From positions 9,089,390 through 9,153,389 of the forward strand of contig CM055747.1 of assembly GCA_029465975.1 (NCBI GenBank): a DNA stretch of 64,000 bases, given 5' to 3'. Under the pieces are notes generated by a model. The model was not told the DNA's origin. It did not search any database and saw only the letters and a list, made by a program, of their open reading frames with translations. Below are positions 26,654 to 64,000 of the stretch, one piece after another. The position numbers and the translations under genes are program-made. Each line of letters begins with the position of its first letter. The first letter of the stretch is position 1. The DNA is from Dallia pectoralis. Taxonomy: Eukaryota; Chordata; Actinopteri; Esociformes; Umbridae.

Positions 26654-27141
26654 CTGGCGTTGGTGCAGTCGTTGTAAAGCGCTTCAAAGTCCTTGCGGGT
26701 GATGAGTTTGCAGCGATTCACCCCAGGCTGAATAGCCCCAAGCCCCCGCAGAATCCGGACCTGCTCCACCGTGCACACCACGGGGCATATATCCAGCCGC
26801 TTCAGTTTGGTGTAGACTGTGTGCAGACCCCCGACCAGATGTTTCAAGAACAGATCGAAGACTTGCGGCAGGCAGATGAGTTCTTGACCGTCCACGTTGA
26901 ACGAGGCCACCTTGACCCCGTGCACTTCAACCATTTTGCACTCGTTATTACCGGTTGTGCCGTTTCCATTTCCTCCTCCAACGCCTCCTCCTCCTCCGCT
27001 GCTGATGAAAGAATTGATCAAGCTGCTGGTCAGTCGCGGGGACTCGGCTGGGCTCGTGTACAGCGGATCCGTGCGGAATAAGCTGCCAGACACCGGAGTG
27101 GAGGTTGGAGAAAGGACCGGCGGGGTTGCTGATACGGCCAT
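26654..27141 (-). CDS. dach2: Dachshund homolog 2, first coding exon (Ski/Sno/Dac domain)
   Basis: Dach2 is a nuclear cofactor that acts with Six and Eya proteins, usually as a repressor, in muscle, limb, ear and eye development. This exon gives 162 codons plus two bases. Residues 1-64 are a low-complexity N-terminus starting MAVSA, with a Gly-rich run at about 49-61. Residues 65-162 are the DACHbox-N (Ski/Sno/Dac) domain, with visible signature LPQVFDLFLKHLVGGLHTVY at 91-110, VEQVRILRGLGAIQPGVNRC at 125-144 and DFEALYNDCTNA at the end. The start has a good Kozak context (A at -3, G at +4). The exon ends at AAC GCC AG followed by donor GTTAGT. MAVSA, 'KRLDI-PVVCTVEQV' and the adjacent CHM gene point to DACH2 rather than DACH1. 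Translating past the donor gives unrelated residues, confirming the splice. Later exons lie left of the window. Confidence 0.95.
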
Positions 27142-27480
27142 AGTTGGTCAAGTTTCTTCCTTTCCTCACTCGCTGTCTCACGCGGATGCGTTGTATTTCT
27201 ACTTTGTCGCTCACTCTGTTCTCCCGATGTTTACATGCACTCTCGCTCCAGTCGGATAGTCGGCAATGGACAACTACCTATCTCACAAGTGCGGTGGCTA
27301 GAATGAGAGCCATCGGATGCACGGTGTAAATTAGCCAGCCCACTGAAAACTGGAGTAACAGCTCCAACCACCAACAACGATCGGACTGGCGTACGCGCGA
27401 GAACCCTATTGGTCCTTTGCTCATGAATGGCAGGTCTGCTAGTTAGAGGGGCTGGTTTCTGTTGACAGATATAGTCCGCT
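27142..27480 (-). promoter_or_regulatory. dach2: dach2 5' UTR / promoter region
   Basis: The stretch upstream of the dach2 start on the minus strand is CpG-containing and GC-richer than the AT-rich DNA beyond 27500, as expected for a developmental-gene CpG island promoter. I cannot place a TATA box or the exact transcription start. Confidence 0.45.
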
Positions 27481-28789
27481 ACTCCATAAGAACTTTTCAC
27501 CGACTTGAACGAGTCGTCATATTATCGCCAAGACATGAATTATGAAAATGTGTTTTTAACCATAATAAATCATGTTAAGTTGGATTGTGTTTTTGTACCC
27601 TACGTGTATGATTTGATAGAAAGTTTTGTAATAGGCTATTGGCAGACCAATTGTACCAAAATTAAGTCATTTCTATTAGAATAAAATATTATTGTCATGG
27701 TGTGTTTCAGAGCCATAATGATGATGATTCTTGATATAATAGTTGCTATTGTTCACGTGTAATTTAAACATTAACAAAAGCAATGTACATCAGCGTGTGC
27801 AACTATTCTTTCTTCCCCAGTCAAGAGGAAATATGTATGTATGGTTCTAAATTCATAAGGAAAAGGCAGGAAATTAAGTATTATTGAATCTGTCATAAAG
27901 AGACCAATAAATAAGCATGCTTAGTAATGAACAATTTGACTAATGAGCATGCCTGTTTGTGTTCATCTAAAGCAATTTCATACAATCTGAAAAATGTCAA
28001 AGCCATTTTGCCAGATTTTGCTTAATCTATTTCGTTGCAGTTTGACAGTAATTTCACCTGCAAAATGCTGTCATGTTTATATGTGCATGTGCATTTTTCG
28101 ATTGAGCACCAGTGTAGTCTCAAACAGTGGATATATTCTGATAGAAAAGCACGCTGGCGCCTCCCTAGAGGCCAAAGACCTTCACTACAGGTATTCCTGC
28201 GTTCGGCGGCATGTTAGAGACCGAACAACACTACAAAACAGAGCTGTGGTAATATTACATAAACACAGTGTTTCACAGTTTATCGTCAGTGGTGTGGTCC
28301 TGGACAAAACTTTTGTTCTAATGGTTGCCATTTAAAGTAAAAAACTAACTGAATTTTTTTAACAACAAAACAACTGTTTACATGGTAGTATTTCCTCCCA
28401 AAGAGAAAGAGGTGATATAAACAAATGGAAAGGAGTTAACTTGTGTTTTGTTAAATAGTTTGGAGACAGTATATACAACCAATATATATATGGTTAGGTG
28501 TCAGATCCAGAATAATGATAGCCACTGCAAATTACTTGTTGGTTTTGGGTTAGGATATGCATTTTTTGTTTGACCTTGCTAATACAGAACATGTTAGAAA
28601 TAACCAAGGTAATTGCACAGCTGGCTGCATTCTCAGGCAGATGGCACTATTTCAAGAGAAAATCTTCATGTTGGTTCAAAAAAGTCTGAAAGATGAATGC
28701 AGGAATAATACTTAACCTTTGGCCTCTTTCTTTTTAGTTGGGAAGATTAATATTGTAATGAGTGCTTAAATGCCATGCCAATTTTTTTG

Positions 28790-29110
28790 GAAAGTACCTA
28801 GTTAAATTAAAAAGCTAGGTGGCAATCTGAAAATTAGATACATATTTTACCTGGGTTTCTATTGCACCTTGCTCCTTCGTCTTCTATTTAATCTTAATGA
28901 TTGCCTGATTAGCATAGCCAGCTAGCAAAGCTACCAAATCCGGCTTCAACCCACTCTCCCATTAAAATGTCCTCCTCTATGTAAAGCGACAAGTCATTAC
29001 TCATAGAGTAAATGTATATAATGACGCCCTCCCACCTTCTCAGCACACAGTGATGGACTGCTGCATGCAAACCTTGTACAGATTAATCTCCTCCCTTAAG
29101 GAAAGCTTCT
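28790..29110. promoter_or_regulatory. candidate conserved non-coding element
   Basis: Unique block with AAATTAGATACATA, ATTTAATCTTAATGATTGCC and TGATTAGCAT words, ending in CAGATTAATCTCC (a bicoid/Otx-type TAATCT pair). It sits about 1.7 kb upstream of dach2 and could be a proximal enhancer. Texture-based call only. Confidence 0.35.
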
Positions 29111-32100
29111 CGAACTGGTTAAAGAGCACTTGTTTTCACCCTATCCTGATTGAACAGCGCACTGATGTCAATCGTGAGAAAATATGTTCTCATGTAAAAA
29201 CAGTAATTCTGTCAACCTGCTGAACAACAGGTCAATATATTTGGAATTTTCTTGATACAAAAGTATGTGTCTAAACATTAGCTTTTTGTGACAGCGAATA
29301 GTTAAAAACAAAATGTAAATAGTAAAACAAATAGCAAATAGCGATTCCTTTGAGTATTCTGGGTCATGAAAGTTAGGTCCATCTTAAGCATCACATTGCT
29401 CTTCAATTATTAATCCGAACAATTATATCACAGACATTATTTCATTTTGTGTTCAGACACAGTTTGTCAAGTATTCTTTCACACACTACTCTAATAACCA
29501 TTAAGAAACCAAGGATCTACCTTGATCGATGCACTAATCTACTGTTATTACACCATGTAATTAATGTGGTGAAATCACAAATCCCATGAGTTCCTGCAGC
29601 AGTTTACACTTGGTTACCGTAAGAAGATGCAGACTATAGCGACAAAACCAATTGGACTGGAGATGAAGAAGGTAAGTGTAGAAATTAGGAAGGAGAAAAC
29701 GGTAGGAAGAGAGAAAGAGAGAGAGAGGAAAAGTGTCTGCCTCAACTCCATTCTAAATGGTTTTCCTTTTGAGATATTGCAACAAGGCCAGATGCAGAAC
29801 CCCATCTCCCTTCAGAATAATGAAATGTTTTTATTAGTGCAAGCATAACACAAATCAATAACAACAATAAATTACTGGTGATTGTAATTGAATGTTTTCC
29901 TAATTTTACTGTCACTGGTGATAGATATTCATGCCCGTTACAACGTTTTAAATTCATTACACTGTCTTGTCCCTTGCCGGGATTAAATGTTACATATACA
30001 TCAGTAGTCAAGCAATCCATTTGGGTTGTGACACGTGCCAAAAAGCTGATGGACTCTTAATTTAAATATAAAATCATTCCTTCGTTCTACTTAAAATGGA
30101 CAAGCTTGTTACTTGAGTGTGGGTGCCATACTGAATATTTTTAAGAAGGCCCACATTGATGGTTTAATGATGCTTTGGCGACGTTTACTGCCAAATGAAA
30201 AGCAACTGAGGCCTGAAGTAAAGACCACAATCATTTCTTTGTCTTACAATGAGGTTTGGTCGGCAAGCCTGAATGAATGATTCAAAAGACAAAGTATTGT
30301 CAGAACTATTTTGGCATGCCTTGAAAGTCATTTTGTGATATGTGCAAAGAATGCAATTACATTTTGAGATATTGTTGTGTACTCATTTTGTAGACCTTAT
30401 ATTCTCAAATAGTTTCCTCCTTGTTTTCCTCAAGTTAAAAAGATACAGAAGTTCACCAACATCAGATCTGATAGAAGTCAAGCCAAGTCTTTGAAAATGC
30501 CCTTGAAATACTGGTTGCCTTTTCAATATAAGTATATACCACAGCCCTTAATCACATGATTCAACTCGGTTGTCTGTCCAGTCCTGAATTTGGAATCCAA
30601 GTCTCTTTCATTGACTACAGCCTATCATTATTCACAGCACTCTCGACACCTGTCGAGTTGCAATGCTCTGGTTAACATCATGGCGCTCCATATCATATCC
30701 CTTCAAGTAAAAGGAACAGGAGGATGAATGGCCTGAGGAACCTTCATAGCCCCTCCCCTCCATATAATCCACAGCAAGAGCCAATCAGAGACTCTTTAAA
30801 ATGCACAAGCCATGATAAAGAGTTAGCATCATCTCTAACGGCTCTCTGAAGCAACAATCAAAGAAAGCCGAACACATAGAAGTGAACAGCAAAAGGTGTG
30901 GGTACTTGGAAGATAAAGAGTTCTTGATTTTTCTCAGAAAGCAAGGCAGTGCTGGCCACATTGATGGTCTTTTGTAAGACAGCCAGGCAAACCGCCTCTG
31001 AACATACCTCGAAATGGCACAGGATGAAACTACTCCAACCAATTCAATCCCCACACAGGTTTTTATTTTCATTTTAAGTTGAATTAAAAAAGAAGCATCT
31101 CCCCCGAGACTAAGCAAGTGACACCAAGACACCTCGGCATCAGAAAACTTGAGACAAACATTCCTGTTGGAAGCTTCAACACTGCGGTTCAGATTTAATA
31201 AGCAAAAAAGGAAAAACATGCTTGTTTTTAGCCATCTGTTAGAGCCGTTTAAAGAGTATATGAGATTTTTTTTGAGAAGATTGGTTGCTCTTAAACCAAT
31301 AAACACCTGTCTGCATAGTCAGACCCGGGAACAACCGGGATCACTGCAAAAACTGTGATTTAAGATTTACAGAAAGGTAGCGGTTTCTAACACATCTAAA
31401 AATCTGTATCGTCAAATATAATTGCATTCAACATTTGTGATAGATCTTTTCTCTCTATGTAAATGTGCATGGCTAGGGCTACGCAACGGAAGACATCGGC
31501 AGATTTGGCATGACAGCTTTTGTGCTAAAACAAGTGTCCTCATAGTGTATTGAAAAAACGACAATAATCCTAAAGCAGGCCTCAATTGCATGAGATAATA
31601 AACATTGGGGATGATATCTAGTAAAATTAATCAGTCCTTAGAAGTACCCTCAACCCTGGTTCTTTTTGAACTCCAGGGCTTTTAGAAACCACTTAAAAAC
31701 CACAAAAGGCCACCAATAATAATTAATCCAAATGATCAAACTAATGTGTACCATTGTGTACAGCTCCCAACTAACTATGCCAGGTGCAGCTTATATCATC
31801 AGTTTCCACTGGCCTCTTGTCCTTTCAATGCACTGACTGAACAAGGAACCAGACCGTGCTGGTCCTTGTTCAAGCAGCATTTAAAGGGAAATTACAACCC
31901 TCAATAATAACTACACTATTTTAAATGCATGTTACTCTTCGAAACAACACTTACTCCTCCATTTACCTTTACAACCAGCAAATCCATCAACAAGCAATCA
32001 GCCCAACCCAATGATTTTTACTGCATTTTTACTGCATACATTAACTGCACTGCAGCCAAAGCAGCATTCAAGAGCCGGAAGTTTCTGAAGCTTGCCTCAC

Positions 32101-32764
32101 TGTCAGAGCCCAAGGGAGCATCCTACTCTCTTACTGGCTGACCTGGAGAAAAGTCAAAAAAACGTATTGAGGAAAGTCTTTCAGGACTGATCCGGTTAAA
32201 CGCTATGTTTTCCTGTATTGTGATAGTGTTTTCCACAACAACCAATACAATTAATACTGTAGAAATCCTATTTACTAATAGATAAGGTCAACATTTTGAC
32301 TATAGTTCTCCATTTTCACACACAAATTATTTGATGTTGCCAAAGACGCTAGTCTTTTGAATGTTTAAAGCAATTTGCGTTCACAGAGTCAACTTTTGTC
32401 CACTGGCTGAAAACGTTTCTAATCATTGTAGATTCTAGTCACATTTTACTTCCAGTGTCCTGCCTGTAACATTAGCAATGTCAGTAGTTGGCAAATGTGG
32501 CTAGTGTGGTTTACTATGTACAGGAATAAACAACGTTTGCCAGGTTGAGCATAACACATACGGCCAATCTGGCTCAAAACGTGTCCCAATTATCACATGT
32601 AGAGTCATTAGTAAGATTCTGATTTCCACATCACCATGTTTACTTATGATAAAAATGCTGCATTTACCTTCTCAAGGACAGCTAGTATAAAAATGTAAAC
32701 ATACACAGACTTCAAACATAGACACTTTGTGTTTATTTAAATAACATAACATTGATCAGAAATA

Positions 32765-33577
32765 CAGTTTATTCTTGATTTGAAAAATGAAGGCTATTCC
32801 ATGCGAGAGATTGCCAAGAAACTATAGATCTCATACACCGCTGTGTACTACTGCCTTCACAGAACAGCACAAACTGTTTCTGACCAAAATAGAAATAGGA
32901 GTGGCAGGCCTGAACATTAAGACAAATACATCAGACTCTAGTTTGGGAAACAGACATCTCAAAGGTCCTCAAATGGCACCCATAAATAGTATGCGCAAAA
33001 CGCCAGTCTCAAAGTCAACAGTGAAGAGGCCACCCTGGGATGCAGGCCCTCTAGGCAAAGTTGCAATAAAAGCCATTTCTCAGACTAGACAATAAAAACA
33101 AAAGATGACCAATGGAACAAAGCATCCTCCACACTACGCAATAATCATTCATGTAAAAAGCAGTCTGCTGTATTATGTCATGTTATACAATGGAGATGCC
33201 AGCAGTCACCAGATCTCAACCCAAGAGAGCCGTTGTCGGAGCAGCTTGACCATATGGTACGTAAGAAGTGCCCATCAAGCCGAACAAACTTGGGGGAGGA
33301 GCTTCAGGAGACGTAGGGTGAAATCTTTTCAGATTGCCTCAACACATTAATAACCGGAATGCCAAATGTCTGCAAGGCTGAAATAGGTGCAAATTGAGAA
33401 TTCCTTGACAAAAGCAAAGTTTAAAAGACACAAATATTATTTTAATAAAACATCTTTATATCTAACACTGTATATGTCATATTCATTTTGTTATATTTCC
33501 TATTTAAACATATTTGATGTATGTTTCAATGGAAAACAATGGGCCTTCCAAGTGACCCCAAACTTTTGAATGTTAGT
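32765..33577 (+). mobile_element. Tc1/mariner element, internally deleted
   Basis: Left part encodes a decayed transposase N-terminal helix-turn-helix segment (frame reading EGYSMREIAKKL, a stop, then ISYTAVYYCLHRTAQ near 32788-32876). The right part, from about 33200, carries the transposase C-terminus (SPDLNP, then EQLDHMVRKKCPSS). The central catalytic segment with the first two acidic residues of the DDE triad is missing: the sequence jumps between the two parts near 33105-33195. The 3' end 'AAGTGACCCCAAACTTTTGA' is the typical terminus of fish Tc1 elements of this family. Several stops and frameshifts; inactive. Confidence 0.85.
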
Positions 33578-34370
33578 GAATATTTTATGAAAAAGTGATA
33601 TGGATTATGCTGCATTATCTATATAGTATATTTCCTGATTGAGGGACTGCTGATAACTTGACAGTTTGAAATTGACATTCTGGACATTCTTATTTTTCTC
33701 TGAGTTAATAACAATTTAATTGGTGGCTTATTTGTGTGATGTTGCATATACTACTCTCACAAAGACACATTGTGGTTTCACAGTCAGGAAATCAACTATT
33801 AATAAAGATGCTATTCCAATGGGCTGTAAGGTATTTTAGCGTGCGTTTGTTTTGTGACTGGGTGAGGGAAAGGCAGCCCTGAAATTAAACAGTATATATG
33901 TGCCTCACGTTCAGGTTGTCAACAAGGCAATATTCATTTATTGTAGTCTCTTTTACATAAACGATGTGTTTGAAATGTAAACTCGTTTTCGGGAAGGCGG
34001 TTGAAAGAATCCCTTATGCATGTGAAAACACAGAATCTTACCCAGTGCTAAATTGCCACTTTTTAGCACAATTACTCTGGGCTGTGAACGCGACACCTGG
34101 CTCACATGATCTCCGTAGTTCTGTCCAAAACGAATGCGATGAACTTTCTCACACAACGCAGAAAAGGCCAGAGAATAAAACGGACTGCTTGTACGGGCTG
34201 AAATATGTGCTTGCCTTTGAAGTAAAACAGCGAGTAAAATGTCTTAATTGCTGTGTTCGTCTGTTGTTACCTACGTGTATGTCTTGTACGTACGTGTATG
34301 TGTGCGTGCGTGTTGTGTGCGTGCGTATTTTGCTTCTTTGCGTGATCGCGCTTACGCGTGCATGATGAGT

Positions 34371-34417
34371 GCGTGCGCATCATCTCGTCATATGATTCGT
34401 CGCGGCTACTGCTAAAC
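34371..34417 (+). promoter_or_regulatory. CHM: CHM 5' UTR / proximal promoter
   Basis: CpG-bearing sequence directly before the CHM start codon, without an evident TATA box, as usual for a housekeeping gene. The start codon context CTAAACATGG fits Kozak moderately (A at -3, G at +4). The transcription start cannot be placed exactly. Confidence 0.4.
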
Positions 34418-62123
<27,706 letters not shown>

Positions 62124-62689
62124 GTAGACTAGTAGACTCTCCTTGGACCCCTCTTAACTCCTCTAACCCACAGCTGTTTATTGTAAGTCCTGGAGGGCAA
62201 AAACACTTCTTGAGTCTTCTTGAGTTATGATGAAAGGCATTGAAATATATTGAATAGTAGGAGTTTAGGAGTAGGATGAATAAAACTGGTATTATTGATT
62301 GCTCTGTTCATTCAATTTCTTATGTATTAAGTCTTATACAATGGGCAACATCTGGTCGATAACGTTTCAATAATTGGCGCCCTGGTTTTAATCCTCTTCT
62401 ATTCATGGACAGATTCAGACATGAGGTGGAGTGCGATTGACTTGCACTAAGAAAGAAACCAGAAGTGTTACGGCCCTCTAGTAGTGTAATTGGAACAGCC
62501 CCGATTGAAGCCAACCTCTATCCTGATTGATTTGCACACTATCACCTTCACACACCACTGTCGTGACTCGATGCAAAGTAATGTACTGAAATGTTCTAAG
62601 TACTTCATGATATCCTTTCCTAAAGAGGAAATATCAAGCGGGCTCTGTAGCCGGGTGAGGCTTCACTGACATTTATCGGGGTTGCGCGG

Positions 62690-63250
62690 AGACATTATCA
62701 GTAATAACCATGATTGATATTGATGGCTACGTGCCAGCCTGGCGTTAGACCGTTGTCCCATTGATTCCCATTACCTTCTGTCAGGCTCGGCTTGGTTCCT
62801 TGATAGTAAATTAGTACGTGACCTCAGATGGAACCTTCTCATTACAGCAAATGATAGAAATACTGTTTCAATACGCCTGCTTCTCCGGAGACTATTTTAT
62901 AGACCCCGCTATCGGGGTTGGGGTCGATTCCATTTCAATTCCAATCAATTAAAAAGGTGGACCAAACTTTATTTTCAAATGTATAATGTTCCTTGTTGAA
63001 ACGGATTTGAGACAATTGAATTTCAGTGCACTTCTTGAACTGATTGAAATTTTAATGGAAGTGCTGCCAACCTGGGTTGCTGCCTCATATCCTTAAGGGT
63101 ACTTTATATGGCTTCAATTAAGCATTTATTTTGCACCTCAGATGGAACTTTTTTGAGTATGAAGTGATTGAAAGCTGATATATGGCTAATTTGCGCAGCT
63201 ACATATTAGAGCAGACTGTTGTATAATTACAAAAGCAACGATGTGTTTGC
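62690..63250. promoter_or_regulatory. candidate CNE cluster in CHM intron 13
   Basis: Unique blocks with ACCATGATTGATATTGATGG near 62707, TAGTAAATTAGTACGTGACC near 62804, ATTACAGCAAATGATAG near 62842 and CTTCAATTAAGCATTTATTT near 63112. The word CACCTCAGATGGAAC / GACCTCAGATGGAAC occurs twice (about 62819 and 63136). Texture suggests regulatory DNA. Confidence 0.3.
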
Positions 63251-63604
63251 CGATGCCAGGTTTGGATTTTTCTCAAACTAGGGGCCGATTGGTAAAGATG
63301 ACAGCTCCATTTTGACCGAAACCAGCATCAGAGATCCGTAATCTCCTTTTGGAAGCAATTTGTTGTTTTCTGACTGTTTCTCCACGGCAATGGGACAAGG
63401 TCATCACAGGAGTGACAGGCGTGATTGAGATCCCCTTCCTTTTCCTGCTCTCTTTCTCTGACGTCCTTATTCCTTTTCCCCACCGCCACATCGCTTCTAT
63501 TCTGCCACCATTTCTCTCCATCTCTCATATCGTTGTGTTCCTTCACATCTTTTCGTTCTCATCTCTCTTCCTTCGTTTGTCTTTCTGCGTGCCTGTCTGT
63601 ACCT

Positions 63605-63606
<2 letters not shown>

Positions 63607-63662
<56 letters not shown>
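63607..63662. repeat. (GT)n microsatellite
   Basis: About 27 GT units, followed by GCGCGTGTGTGCGC. Confidence 0.95.
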
Positions 63663-63667
<5 letters not shown>

Positions 63668-64000
63668 TGTGTGCGCTTCCGCGAGTTGCTCAGGTGGTGG
63701 GCCTGTTCAGAGCCGCGTGGGGCCGTCGTCTGTGACGCCTAACCCCCCCCACCACGGGAATGAGGTAGTAGTATTTTAATTAAAATGTCAGAACAAATAC
63801 TGTGAGAGTTATTGAGGATGAATCACTAGATAAGGGGAGCAGTGGGCCAGAACAGGTCAAAGAGACAAAGTCACCTGGCTGGCGGCTCCTCATTCATCCA
63901 CTGGCTAGGAGGCGTGGGGGTGGGTTGGGGGGGGGGTCATTGGGGAGAGGAAGGGGCCTCCGCTGAGGTACAGGGGCTGGAGGGTGCGGAGCGTCAGAGA

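Larger units (their letters stand above)
27481..34370. other. dach2-CHM intergenic region
   Basis: About 7 kb between two divergent start codons. It is AT-rich, with no plausible exon. It contains a CNE-like block at 28790-29110, an internally deleted Tc1 element at about 32765-33577, and a TACGTGTATG/GCGTGCGTG alternating purine-pyrimidine stretch at 34266-34330 just before CHM. Open frames of up to 173 codons (for example 30785-31306 minus) resemble no protein and I do not call them. Confidence 0.85.
62124..64000 (+). other. CHM: CHM intron 13 (partial)
   Basis: At least 1.9 kb. Enhancer-like unique blocks lie at about 62690-62900 and 63040-63250, a GT tract at 63607-63662, and a G-rich run near 63916-63945. 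No match to the expected next exon (beginning around the KPR-LWALYF segment) is seen. Confidence 0.85.

Noticed and set aside
30785..31306. 173-codon minus-strand open frame between dach2 and CHM
   Set aside because: Composition is ordinary AT-rich non-coding, with no known domain or splice signals.

Overview
This is nuclear DNA from a vertebrate, almost certainly a teleost fish. It carries two recognisable protein-coding genes, both split by spliceosomal introns. The remaining sequence is introns, intergenic DNA, microsatellites and minisatellites, and decayed fish-type transposons (Tc1/mariner with the usual fish-type ends, CR1/L2-like LINEs with long 3' tails, tRNA-derived SINEs, one non-autonomous hAT element). 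The repeat flavour resembles pike/salmonid-type genomes, but that placement rests on recall of repeat consensus sequences and is tentative.

Layout. Positions 1-26653 are the start of the very long first intron of a dachshund-family gene on the minus strand. They hold many simple repeats, a striking 12-bp/72-bp minisatellite, several SINEs and several unique blocks that look like conserved non-coding (enhancer-type) DNA. Positions 26654-27141 (minus) are the first coding exon of dach2, encoding the Ski/Sno/Dac DNA-binding domain. Positions 27142-34417 are intergenic, with an internally deleted Tc1 element near 32.8-33.6 kb. From 34418 to the right edge runs CHM (Rab escort protein 1) on the plus strand. 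I can place 13 coding exons with a continuous reading frame of 1609 nt; the last exons lie beyond the window. Intron 1 of CHM holds a 13 x 13-bp minisatellite, a truncated LINE with a multiplied 3' tail and two Tc1 remnants. Intron 5 is largely a 795-bp hAT-type element with an imperfect 8-bp target duplication. Introns 7, 11 and 12 are dominated by tandem repeats that reach right up to splice sites.

How it fits together. DACH2 and CHM are also adjacent and divergent (head-to-head) on the human X chromosome (recalled), so this is conserved vertebrate synteny. The two genes have unrelated jobs: dach2 is a nuclear transcriptional cofactor of the Six/Eya/Dach network, and CHM is a housekeeping chaperone that presents Rab GTPases for prenylation. 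The CNE-like blocks in dach2 intron 1, in the intergenic gap and inside CHM introns suggest a regulatory block in which CHM may host enhancers of a developmental neighbour; this is inference. I saw no prokaryotic operon, CRISPR array, rRNA, intact tRNA, or convincing novel multi-gene system. The most interesting signals are repeat architecture, transposon insertions and candidate regulatory DNA.
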